Shown in pieces: positions 1-12,200 of a DNA stretch of 64,000 nucleotides. Below the pieces are notes generated by a model, which saw only the letters and a program-made list of their open reading frames with translations, did no database searches and had not been told where the DNA came from. The translations under genes were made by a program, and so were the position numbers. Where the stretch lies: assembly GCF_018143015.1 (NCBI RefSeq), contig NC_054743.1, positions 34,497,934 through 34,561,933 of the forward strand, given 5' to 3'. Numbering within the stretch: position 1 is the first letter of the stretch; every line of letters begins with the position of its first letter. Source of the stretch: Lytechinus variegatus. Taxonomy: Eukaryota; Echinodermata; Echinoidea; Temnopleuroida; Toxopneustidae.

Positions 1-272
1 ATAATTATTTTAATTACGTAATTTAATATTTATGAATAATTTGATTTGAGGCGTCCACGATTTACAAGCACAGCTTCACAGCGGACCTCTCCGTTTCCAG
101 CATGTTATTTTCAGCTACATATATTTCATGATCCATATTGAGGTTTCTAATGTATAATTGCGTTACATGTTTCTTTATTACATTTCAATTGTTATAATTG
201 TATTTATGATGGATTTTGTCAACTGTTTTGTTGAAAATGAGAAAAAAATAAAACTGAAACTGAAACCTACAT
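1..272 (+). repeat. Possible retroelement 3' end
   Basis: AT-rich sequence ending 'aataaaactgaaactgaaac', a short tandem tail like those of non-LTR elements. No coding part inside the window. Confidence 0.35.
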
Positions 273-560
273 AGGTAGCGGATGGGACCTTGCATTACAT
301 AATTATTCAAATGTTAAATAAATGTTAGACAATGCCTTCAATGACGGGAGCCTTCAAAAATAGATTTTGGTTGAATTTATTTAGGCATGTACACAAACGA
401 AATGTCACCACATGTCCTTGCCATCCGACAAGCACGTTATTAATTGAGTACACATTAACATGAAGACCTTTTAACACTGTTGACATGAGGGAATGCAAAT
501 TTGAATAGAGGTTTTGACCAATATGAGTTTGTGTGTGCTTGGGAGCTGGATAGAACCGGA

Positions 561-775
561 GTGTTGGCTCAGTTGGTAGAACGTCCGTCTCACAACCGGG
601 AGGTCGGGGGTTCAAACCCCGGCCGCGTCAGACCAAAAGACGTTAAAAGATGGGAGTTGCTGCTACCCTGTTTGGCGTTCAACAATTCAAGGGACATAGC
701 CTCGTCGATCTGGCGCTGCACAGCGGCTGCCGGGCCCACGATCAATTGGGCAAAACAAATTTTCGGAGTATTTCA
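561..775 (+). mobile_element. tRNA-derived SINE with Val(CAC)-like head
   Basis: The head 561-633 has an A box (TGGCTCAGTTGG) and B box (GGTTCAAACCC); the anticodon loop reads CTCACAA, consistent with Val CAC. The anticodon stem has a mismatch and no proper acceptor stem closes, so it is not a working tRNA. A body of about 140 bp follows. The end near 775 is approximate. Confidence 0.6.
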
Positions 776-1306
776 TTTCTAGTGTCTATTTCGAACAATG
801 AAATAAAAAATATGGACTTTGAGATACCTCCCCCCCTCAAAAAAATATATAATAATAATGATAATTTTTAAAATAGATAAATGAATAAATAGAAATTAAT
901 GAATAAATAAATAAAATGAAATACTAAATAAAAAAAATCAAAAATTTAAAATAATATGTAATTTTTTTTTTAATTAAATGAAAAATACCCCCAAAATGTT
1001 AAAGTTTCCTTCTCAAATTTCGTTCAAATGTCTGCCCTTTGTGACTTTCTCACAATTTTTTTTTCTTCAAAAAACGATCCCACGGTGCTCAAACCTCAGC
1101 TGCCTTAATGTTTGTCTTTGCCCCATGGAATATCATCGGGGACAATCTCTGCATCCCAGGGCCGGCACTCCAAACATGGAGGACCTTCATGACTTGAAAA
1201 AAAAACTTGAACCTTGGACATGACTCAGCAAAGCAGATTACATTAATGCAACGTGTCACAATCGATTTCTTTTCAACAGGGTGGATTTATCAATGAAATA
1301 ACGATA

Positions 1307-1415
1307 ATGGCGGGAAAATATGCCAGTGAGAGGCGGAAGCAGTTTTCTTCCCGAATCACCGATACTGTGAGCGGAAGATTTTACTGGCATTTCGACATGT
1401 TCGATTGCGTTCAGA
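1307..1415 (+). pseudogene. Degenerate copy of methyltransferase exon 1
   Basis: Reads MAGKYASERRKQFSSRITDTVSGRF, matching MADKQTKETAEEFSSRIFGIVSGSF of the true first exon at 3052 in the same register, with FSSRI and VSG conserved. After GRF an extra T near 1380-1382 shifts the frame; reading one base later gives TGIS, matching IGIS of the intact exon. No donor or downstream exon partner is seen. Best explained as a relic of a tandem duplication of the gene's 5' end; a diverged alternative first exon is less likely because of the frameshift. Confidence 0.7.
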
Positions 1416-1537
1416 GTCAAGAGCAGGACCGTCGCTAAAGGGAGGTTGTGTGGATGCGACACCCCCCCCCCCTCCCACACAAACACACAACTTTTTGTTT
1501 TTTGTTTAAAAAAAAAAGTTTTCAACTTTTTTTTTTT

Positions 1538-1658
1538 AATTTGAAAGCAAGATAAAAGAGCATTGTGGATTAAGTGCCATAGCTGCCGCGGCCGGGGATC
1601 GAACTCCGGGCTTTTTCATGTATAGCCAGGCGCCTTAGACCACTCGGCCATGGTACCT
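1538..1658 (-). mobile_element. tRNA-Leu/Ser-like SINE, copy 1
   Basis: Reverse strand shows GGCCGAGTGGTCTAAGGCGCC (D-arm), a B box GAGTTCGATCCCC and the family tail 'aatgctcttttat'. Same family as copies at 28723, 30213 and 34606. The anticodon arm cannot form normally in any copy. Confidence 0.75.
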
Positions 1659-1659
1659 A

Positions 1660-2970
1660 CAACACAACACAACAACACTCACACACACACCCACACACAC
1701 TTTCAAGTCTCATGGCATTATTGATAGAGAAATCATCAGTAGTCAAATTTAAACATAGAGGTTTAGGTGCTAATAATAAAAACTGACTGCACCTATATTC
1801 ATTTTAATTCCTTAAGCATTGTGCCATTATGCAGTTATTGATTATTGTATATTCTTGTACTTGCTTTGTAAAATATTCTACAATTCAGCCTGTGGCTGCG
1901 AATTAATTTTCAATAAACCATTAGCATTAGCATGGCCATTACCATTACCAATACTTTCAAGACTCATGGCGTTAAAAACATTGAAAATTTATGAAGAAGT
2001 CAAAGTCACATGCATTAACCAAAATGATTTAATTGCTTATAATAATAGATGCAAATTGTGAACAGTTTGGTATAAAGGAATAGGACATACATGTACGGTA
2101 GACACTATTGAAGTTATGTTAAAGTTAATCACGAAATAACAAAGTTTGATATGACTCATGGCAACTGACAGACAAAAAATGAAGCAGAAAACAGCATCAA
2201 CTTTAATTCATCTCTTTTATGAGAACAATGCCTCCCAGAAAATTTATCATTTATAACGAGTTGAGGGGCGTCGCCACGGGGGTGGATTTTTAATGCAGTT
2301 GTAAAAAAAGAGAGAGAAAACAGAAAAGGTACAATATTTATCAAAATCATTCAGTTCAAAGTCATACAAGGAATAGTACTTTGGAAAATGTTACAATATC
2401 ATCAAAAACACTGTTCACAAAGTCAAATATTTATTCATAATACAACAAAATGTACAAAAATTACCTTGAATATAATAATCAAATCATCTAGAACTAGGTA
2501 AGTATCTAGTCTGAAGAAGAAAAAATACAAATATAAGAAAAAATGAATTTATAGCGACACAATGGAATCAAATAAAACTGAATGAGTATGAAAGTAACAT
2601 CCACCCTCTATAACCCCCCCCCCCCCACCCTCTTCCATGGCAAACCAGGGAAACGCGGCCTGCATCGATCCCTCCCCTAAATATAGTAGACATGATATTT
2701 TATTATGTCCAATCGAAGCTCGTTATTATGAAACCATCTAAACAGATAATTTGACACTAGTCTTAGTATTCATAATATTTCATGGCCGAAAAAAACGACT
2801 CGTTGCCTGGTGTACATTCACCATTATCATAGTGAGAAAGATTTTTTTTACTCCCCAGTCCCCCCAGTCTTCGTAAATGGAGACTATTTGCTCGGCATCT
2901 TTGACCTCACGTACACGCTCAAGCCAGCCGCGCTACATGCCTCCCTGTATCTGCTGCACGTACAGATCGA
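1660..2970. other. Upstream region between the exon-1 relic and the methyltransferase gene
   Basis: A CA-rich patch (1665-1700) and a C run (2616-2630) are present. No gene or named repeat found. Confidence 0.4.
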
Positions 2971-3051
2971 AGTCTATTTAACTCGAATTCAAGTTCACGC
3001 TCTGTTCAAATTCGTGCTGGTTTAGCAAGGTGACGGTCAATTCTCCTGAAA
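2971..3051 (+). promoter_or_regulatory. Possible core promoter and 5' leader of the methyltransferase gene
   Basis: TATTTAA at 2975-2981 lies 71 bp before the start codon and would place transcription initiation near 3005-3010, leaving a leader of about 45 nt. Only position and composition support this, and no transcript evidence is available. Confidence 0.3.
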
Positions 3052-3242
3052 ATGGCAGACAAACAGACCAAAGAGACGGCGGAGGAGTTTTCCTCCAGAA
3101 TCTTCGGTATCGTGAGCGGATCATTCATTGGGATTTCCATCGCATTTGGCTTCAAGACCGGTCTTTTCAAAGTCCTTGTGGATAACCATGACACACCCAT
3201 GACTTCACAGGAGATAGCTGATGTAGCTAACCTGAAAGAGAG
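3052..3242 (+). CDS. Methyltransferase exon 1
   Basis: Codes for the first 63 residues plus two bases of codon 64, starting MADKQTKETAEEF and ending NLKE. The donor is AG|GTAGCT at 3243. The frame would stop just after the donor if unspliced, which supports splicing here. It carries the helix preceding the winged-helix domain. Confidence 0.9.
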
Positions 3243-6200
3243 GTAGCTTGCTAGCTTCCATGTCGTGATTACGTGGTATATGTGTATATCATACAGGGCA
3301 GTAATATTTCATTTTTACGCGAGAGAGGGTATGTGAAATTATAAAGTAGATAAGACGGAGCGAAAAGTCAAGGGACAGTGATTTATCGGGAGCTTGGGGC
3401 AGTTTTATAATTTTAATTAAAATAATTGAGGGAATTATATTTAACAACTAAGGGTTTTTTTGTGGAGGAGGGGTTGAAGATTTGCAATAAACATTAAAAT
3501 TCATGTGCCATCCTAACCCACTAGTCCAAGCTCAGGGGAGGATCAAGCCTTCGCCAATAGGGGGGGGGGTAAAAAAAAATTTCAGCCATATTTTCCCCTA
3601 TCGGACGCTCGAAGATGACTTTTGGTCTCTTTGAAGGGGGGTAGTCCAAATAGTCACTTCTTAGTTTTATTCTTGTAAATCAACATAAATATAACATCAT
3701 AATCCTTATTTATGCAATGCGAGCGCGATGCTTTTTTTTTTGAAATCTTGAAATCTTGTGTATTTTTCCTAAAATTTGAATATTCTGGGCAATGTTTGTT
3801 TTCCTGAAAAAGATAGGCCTATGTATGCAACTAAATAATTACTACGTGCGCGAAGCGCGAGCAGAAAATGAATTGATGAAAAAGGTACCTGTTACAAACT
3901 GCATGCAGTTTGCCATGCTGACGCTACATATTAAGCGTGAGCTGAAATTTTTAGGACATTATTACCTAAAGAATGGAAATTCTAAGCACTTTTTGTAACT
4001 TAAACACAATAGGTAGGTAACTTAACAATTGATGCGAGCGGAAAATTTTGAGATTTAGACCTACTGAACGAGACGCTCTATTCATGTTTTCTAAATAATG
4101 AAAAGGATGAGTAATTGGGATCTTCCTTACATTAATAATGCGAGCAGAATATTTTTGTGGACGTTTTTAACTGATCCAAAATGTACCTGTTAAGATCTGC
4201 TTGCACTTAGCCATGAAGAGGTTAGTATTTCAACAATCAAATAATACGAGCGCGAGCTGAAAATTTTTGACATTTATACATAAAGAATGGAATATTTTAA
4301 TAAATTTTTGTAATCGTGAACAGGATAGCTATATCTATGCGAGCGCGAAACGCGAGCGGAAAAAATCGAGATTTAGACCTAGAAACGGGACACCCTTTTC
4401 ATGTTTTGTAAATTATGAAAAGAATGAGTAATAGGGGATCTTCCTACATTAATAATGCGAGCACAAAGTGCGGGCAGAAGATTTTTGATATTGTGATCTG
4501 AAACTGGATAATGATTTAAATAGAGAACAAGTTGAGTATCTGAATAAACATGCGCGCGCGTGTTTCATATTCAGACCTAGAATCTACAGTGCGTATCAAA
4601 AAAAAGTTTACACTTAGAAAAAGTCCTGTAAAATTTTACATTTGTGATATCCTGAAGATTTTTCCACATTTTAACATAGGTACAGATCCATTTAAGCAAA
4701 TGATGATATAACTGTCAAAAAATATTTCCGCTTGAGTGAGCACCACTTACTTTTGAAAAGTTAGAGAAAAATTATTTGCGCAGAACTATGAAATAGTTAT
4801 GCGAATAAAAGTAAACCTTAATCATGAAGTACACGTTGAATTTAGCTATTAAAATTGATTAGAAGATATCTTTTACCCTTTTTTATTTGTTTCCTTGCCC
4901 AAAACACTTCGAAGAGTGCATTGCGCCCCACCCAACTCCCCCACACGCTGAGGCCATCGTGACGGCATTTTCTTTACACTGAGATGTGATTTACATGAAA
5001 TGGCTTAGGATTGATTTTCATTTTGTTAATCATTGTCAAGCTTGGGAAAAGTGTGGAGAAGCAAGTATTGAATGAAAAGTGAAATGTAAACCCACTTTAC
5101 ATGATAAAACCTCAGTGAAAAATGCTGGAAATGTGTGATATAAACGTTTGTTCAGATTCAGTTATGTCATCAGATCCAGCTGGCACAAAAATGGTAAAGG
5201 TTGTGCTTATTTGGGTGGCAAAATTGTTACAAAATGTTTAAATGTATACGTTAATATTCAGTTGACTAAAAGTGCAAGGGAAATGTATGAGAAATGTTTT
5301 GCAGGGTAAGTTTGATTTCGCCCTTTCCCCTTGACACAGCGTGAAAACGAGCATTTCTGCGCAAACAGATTTCTGCGAGCTTTACCAAAATGGGCAGTGC
5401 TCACTCAAGTGTAATATTATGTCAAAACTTTTACTTCCATTGGATATATGAGACCCAAACCCAAGATTACATGTGAAAAAATTACCCACATGTTGTATAT
5501 TTTTTAATTCCCAGGGCTTTTTCAAAGTGTAAACTTTTTTTTTGATACGCACAGTATATAGGCATTGTAAATACATTTTTTTTAATGAAAATCAAAGCGA
5601 GCGCGAACCGCGAGCTTACACTATTTGATATTCCGATCCGAAAAAAGGTTAATTTCAGCCTCTATTTTTCAAGCACTTTGTAGGAAAATTGTGAGGTGGA
5701 CATGGATTGCACTTAATAAAGAGCTGATATTTTTCATTATAATCACATTGAGTTTTGACATAGGACCAGGACATCCTTAGGACATGTCATATGAAAATGA
5801 AAAAGATGACTGTCTTCCTATTCCTCCTGCTACGCACAAGATAAACAAAAAGGGACATTTCAATCATTAAATTAATATCTTATTCATTAATGCCTAATGA
5901 GGACGCAAATCTGATGATATTATGGCCTGAAAACTGGACATTTATCGCACTTCTATGATCATAAGTAGGATGGATCAGTTAATATATTTTTAACCATTAA
6001 TGCGAGCGCAAATTGCGAGCCTAAATTTTTTATGTACTGTCATGAAAAGGTGGTTTTTAGTTTGTTGTATAATCAATAATCAACATAACTCGCTGATAAA
6101 AATGCGAGCGTGCCGCGCTAGCTGATACTTTTGACAATCAGACCTGAAATGGGATTTTTTTTTTTTACTTTTTAAGGAATACATGAAAATAATAGGCACC

Positions 6201-9200
6201 TGATCATTCGAAATCTGCGAGCGCACAGCGCGAGCAAAAAATGGTAATATTTAGATCACAAAGCTGACATTTTACAAAGCACTTTTAAAATCAATTTGCA
6301 AAGCACACAAACCAATGTAAGTTCGATTTCCGAGATGAAATATGTTTTGTATATTGACCTCCAAACTTGATATTTAAACTCCATATTGAACAAGATATGA
6401 AAATCACCTAACAGGCAATGCGAGCGCGAAGCGCGCGCGAAAATTTTATAAAGTGACATGAAAGATTCTTTTTATTATCCAAGTCTTCCCCTCATCTTAT
6501 TTTATTCACTCGTCTTCATCCTCTTCGTTTTACTCCTCTCTTATCCATCTTTTTGTCTTTCTTTTTCCCCCTTTTTTAGCGCTCCGCCAATAGGGGGGCC
6601 CCTGGATGCGCATATGCAAGCTTGTTTCTAATAATGCGCATGAGGGAAAGTGGTGTCTCGTTTGCCAGAGCTAAACACCTGTTTACATGCGGTAGTCAAT
6701 ATAAAATATGCACTGTCAGGCAGGCTGCAGCGTCACCAGCAAATGGAAGACAATTTAAAGGTATTGTATGAAATAATGCATGTATTCTATATACCAGTTC
6801 GTAGTTACTTCATGGACAATTTTGGTCAAATGACCTTTCATTTATTTCATTATGATAGACAGATTTCAAAGCAAGATATTATAAGCTTGCCTTACATAGC
6901 ATGATAAAGAAATTGAATAGACCAGGTGACTAGAATAGCACACCAGTGAACACTTTATGAAGGTATTTGTTGCATTCCTACTCTGAATGCATATCATAGC
7001 ATTTTGCACAATGTACTTGGCAAATTGTGAAATACCAGTCGTTCGTACGCATTGTTGTTTTTGTGGATGTAAATGAAAACCACAATTCAAAAGAATACAT
7101 GAATAATCAAGATATCACAGTTGGTGCTTATCTCATTAGATTTTAAACCACCATGTCACTTTAGTACAAATGACCTTCTTCTGATCATGCGTAGAATCTT
7201 TTGATCATGCGCAGAAAGGAACTACGAACTGGCTTATTGTAAACATACATCTGCTGAGCTGTGTGAAGTTATAACATTCAACGTACATGCCGCCCTTTCA
7301 CACGGTAAAAAAAATCCTAATTTGAATGATGATTCCAGTGAAAAATAAGCATGACAAAGTTTTTTGTTTTCGTGTGAAACCAAACTAGAATCACGAACGC
7401 TAATCAACTTCGCGAATTCAAATCCTACTCCGAAGGTGAATTCTAGTTTCAAGTTTCACTCAAATTGCGGTACGAATTTTCCGTGTGAATGGTCCGAGGA
7501 TTCTAAAGTCAAAATCATCATTACGATGATAATTCAAGATTCGCGTGTGAAAAGAAATCCAGCTTGTCCAGCTTTCAAGGGGGAGGGTCGCGGTTTAAGA
7601 CGGAGGTATGTCTTTTGAATGGTGACGTACATGAAGGTCAGTTCAAGATTTAAATGATCATATCTCTGCCCCGTCTTACAAAGAGATACGATTGATCCGA
7701 TCAATCGCAACTATGCACGGCCAGCAGTGTCACCATCTACATGTTTGTTTAAAATATTTTGTAACTATGATGTATATTCATAGTTTTCCTGAAAATTTAG
7801 TATGCTACTTTTGGTTTCAAAGGACATTGTGCAAATTTCCTGAAGGAAAAAATTATGACATAGTTTGATTGCCATAGAGTTATGATTGATTGGATCAATT
7901 GTAACTCTTTGTGAGACGGGCCCTGATTGAAATACGTCTGTGAAACCCACCCATCCGTTTCTTTTCTATTTTTATAAAGGGGTCCGGAATACAGGGTCCC
8001 GTTGCAGAAAGAGTTGCAATCAATCGCAACTCTAAGAATCATGCGCAACTTGATTTTCAACCAATCAACAGCGCGCATTTGGGACTTGCGTTTAAACGCA
8101 ACTCTTTCTGCAACGGGCCCCAGGTCTCACAAGTCACTTTGATTTCAGTGGAAGGGTATAAATCGGTGTCAAATCTGCCGTGCTCTATTGGAAATATTTT
8201 GCGTTTCTTAATAAACTCACTATCTTTAAAAAAAAATTAAAAAACGACATGCGTGCGTACAAAATACAAAAATCCTATTAAGAACAACAACATGTCTTCA
8301 AAAAGAGACAAATATTGATGAATAACAGAAACCTAAAACTTCCAATATTCAAAGCTATTCAAGACTGTAGTACCCCTCTCGAAGGTGATCGTCAAAATGT
8401 AGGTCTAAAGGCCATTCTCTTTGATATGCTCACCAACAGGTATGTTCGGGAATGGTTGGGCGTGATGACGACGTCCTCCATCGTCGATCTCGACCCTATG
8501 ACAGAGCGATATCATCTACCGCCTCATCGTGTAGACAGCTTTCGGTCAGAGACCATGGGGGGCCATGCGGCTAGTTGCTGCATCGCGATACCCCAATTCA
8601 GCCAAGCTTTCCCCATCATGGTCGATGTCGTCAAGAAAGATGGACCACGAGGTATGTACATTTACGGATCCCTGAATATATTTTGTTTAGCCTTTCTTTT
8701 CAAAGCTTAAATTGTCATTCCTTCATTATTCTTTCAAACAAATAAAGTTATTTTTCCATTCAAATTACGGAATAACATAACATTTAAAAATGATATTCAT
8801 GATAATGCTTATCATAATTATATCATATTTATTATCATATTGTTTTTATCAAACATCAAAAAACGTCAACAGACAATTTCTTTTTTCTGTCCCCAGTACA
8901 TGTATTACTTTCCATTTCCAATCGTTTCGTATGTTTCGCTTTTATATGGCATCAGTATTAACCAGGTTTTTAATGCTTTATAATTATTTTCAGTGCATGT
9001 TTAGTTATACGTTTTCCAGTCATTTTTATATGTTCAGCTTTTATCATTGATAAATCATGACTTGTATTCATTTTCTTGTGCTCGGTTGTCCATTATAGAA
9101 ACATGTATTACTTTGACATTTTACTTTACCATGTATACACATTTACTGTTACCATGTATGCACCGCTTTGTTCCATTTACCGATATATGTTTCATGTTGT

Positions 9201-12200
9201 AAGTTATTGATGTTTTTGAGAACGGTATATAATTTCTTCGTCTTTTTCTTACTATCATTTTTATTGTTTTTCTTCTTGTTCTTTTCTTCTTCTGTTATCT
9301 TCTCTGTTGTCTTTTTCTTCTTCCTCTCACTTTTCTCTTCTTCTTCTTCCTTTTTTTCTTCTCCTCCCCTCCTCTTCACGTTTTAATGATTGCCTCGTAA
9401 TATTTCATTGATGCTTCTGTTCCATATATATATTGTTTGTTAAACACTGATTCTAAAATGTTTATTTTGTCAATTGTATGTTCCACACGGCCCCAATGGA
9501 AATCATCTTATCTTATTCCAACATTAAAAACATCACAACGTACAACATGACTGTGTATCACATCATGAGATAAAGAATCGTAATGTAAACAATTCAATTT
9601 TTACATATAACAAACCTAAAGAAATGGATATTGTATTCAATTGGACTGAAGCAAAAATTGAAATTAAGAGTGTGATGAAATTAAACTAAATCAAAACAAC
9701 TTTAAAGGTCAAGTCCACCTCAGAAAAATGTTGATTTGAATCAATAGAGAAAAATCAGACAAGCACAATGCTGAAAATTTCATCAAAATCGGATGTAAAA
9801 TAAGAAAGTTATGACATTTCAAAAATTCGCTTATTTTCAACAAAATAGTTATATGAACGAGCCAGTTACATCCAAATGAGAGAGTTAATGACATCACCCA
9901 CTCACTTTTTCTATTGTATTTTATTATATGAAATATGAAATATTTTTATTTTCTCATCATTGTCATGTGAAATGAAGTTTCATTCCTGCCTGAACACGTG
10001 GAATTCCATTATTTTAACATTTTGGGCTTCAGGCAAGGAGGTCCTAATCTCAAATTCGTAAAAATTGAAATATTGTATAATTCAAACAATAAAAAATAAA
10101 AGAAATAGTGAGTGAGCGACATCATCGACTCTCTCATTTGGATGTAACTGGCTCGTTCATATAACTATTTTGTTGAAAATAAGCGAAACTTTAAAATGCC
10201 ATAAGTTTCTTATTTTACATCCGATTTTGATGAAATTTTCAGTGTTATACTTGTTGAATTTTCCCTTTTTATTCAAATCAAGTTTTTGTTGAGGTGGACT
10301 TGTCCTTTAATAAGGATAGCCATGCCCCACTCTATCCCCTCTTAAGGCCTAGTCACACCGCCCGAGCGTTGTTGGAGCGGTCGTGGAGCGGTAGAGAAAG
10401 AGGGTCGAATTTCGCTCACAAAATTTGGGGAAAAAGGGATGATTTTTTTTTCTCTGCTCCACGACCGCTCCAACGACGCTCGGGCGGTGTGGCCATGTCT
10501 CAAGTATCAACACGTATACTGCAAAGAACGCTGCAGGTGCTTTTAAAGGGGAAGTTCACTCTGACAAAAACTTTGTTGTAAAATAGCAGAAAAAAATCAT
10601 AAAAACATTGGTGACGGTTTGAGGAGAATCTATTGAAGAAAGATATTAGAATTTGAAGTTTTTAATTTGTGATGTCATAAACGAGCAGTTGCGCCATGTG
10701 TTTTAAGATATAAATGCATAAATTTATTCCTTTTTAATGCTTCGTGATGACTTTTTTCTATTTTCTTTTTAAAAACGCGTGTGAGATGATTTTTGAATTG
10801 GTATACTGTATAGGCACAAAAAAAAACAGTTTTCATTTTTATGAGAAAACGATTTTTTTATGATTTTTGCCATACGATATACAGGGAAGCTGCTTGTATG
10901 TCACATATCAAAGAATTAACATTCTAATAACGTTTGTATTATTTTATTAATATTAGTATTATTTCGTCGCACGCACCACGAACCGTCCTCTTTGCGCACT
11001 TCAATGCGAAAGTTAGTTTTGCAGAGAATGCATTTAAAAAAAGTTTTTTTTAAACCAGCGATAAGTGCACCTACAAGGAGAGCAAATTATTTACCGGTGT
11101 CTTTGTTCTATAGTTCAGGGCCCGTATTCCATAAACGAGATAAGCATGCTTAAGTCAAAAATCTAAGCATTTTGTCTTATTTTTCTGTCTAAGACAAAAC
11201 TCTTAGCCAAAACGCGTATTCCATAAAGAATTGGCTAAGAATTTTGTCTTAGAATTTGGCTAACAGGTTTTGCGCAACTAAGACAGATATAGGGTGAATG
11301 GCTAAGTAACTTTTCTTAAAACTGCAGAGTCTGTATTTCATAAATACAACATGGCTAAGAATTTAGCCCTAACTTTAAGACAGCTGTGAGTTGTCTTAAT
11401 TGTATTAGTTTCAAGGTAATTCAGCCAACAAAATTTTTAGAATTTATACCTATATTGCATTTCGAGCTCCTGCCTCATTTTTTAAACCGATTTTCATGAA
11501 ATTTTGAACACACATTGGTCTTAAGGTAAGGAGGTGGAAAATGTTTTTCTTTTTCAGAAATTGTGTTGCCATGGTAACAATATATTATGGCCAAAATTTT
11601 ACCATTTAAAATACTTCATTAATTTTCTACCAATTCTCATGAAAGTTGGCTCACACATTGGATTTGAGGAAAAGATGTTCAAGACACATTTATGCATGTG
11701 TCGGAATTTATGTTGCCATGGTAACGGTATATATTGGCAAAAATTATGTATAAATCTTGCTGTTCCAACTACTTCCTCAGTTTTTAACCAATTTTCATTA
11801 AATGTGGCACAAACATTAGTCTTGATGTGAAGATGTGCAAAACATATTTTATGCCTATATAAAAAATTGTGTTGCCATGGTAACAAAAAAATTCCAAAAA
11901 TAAATGAAAATCTTGTGATTGAATTACTTTATCAGTTTTCAACTGGTCTATTCTCCTAAAAACTTGACATACACATTAGTCTTGAGTTGAAGATGTCTAA
12001 GACATATTTTTGCCTGTATAAAAAATCATGTTGCCATGGTAACGAAATATTATTTAACGAAAATCTTGTAGTTCGAACTCCTTCATCTTTTTCAACCAAT
12101 GCTCATGAAATTTGGCACACACATCAGTCTTGAGTTGAAAGTGTGCAAGAATATTTTTTGTCTGTATCAGAAATCGTGTTGCCAAAGGTAACAACATATT

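Noticed and set aside
548..586. ITAM in the Ig receptor tail
   Set aside because: Residues 548 and 586 (protein numbering) are the YxxL tyrosines; the 38-residue gap is far beyond the usual 6-12 residue ITAM spacing.
561..633. Functional tRNA-Val(CAC)
   Set aside because: Acceptor stem does not close and the anticodon stem has a mismatch; a SINE body follows.
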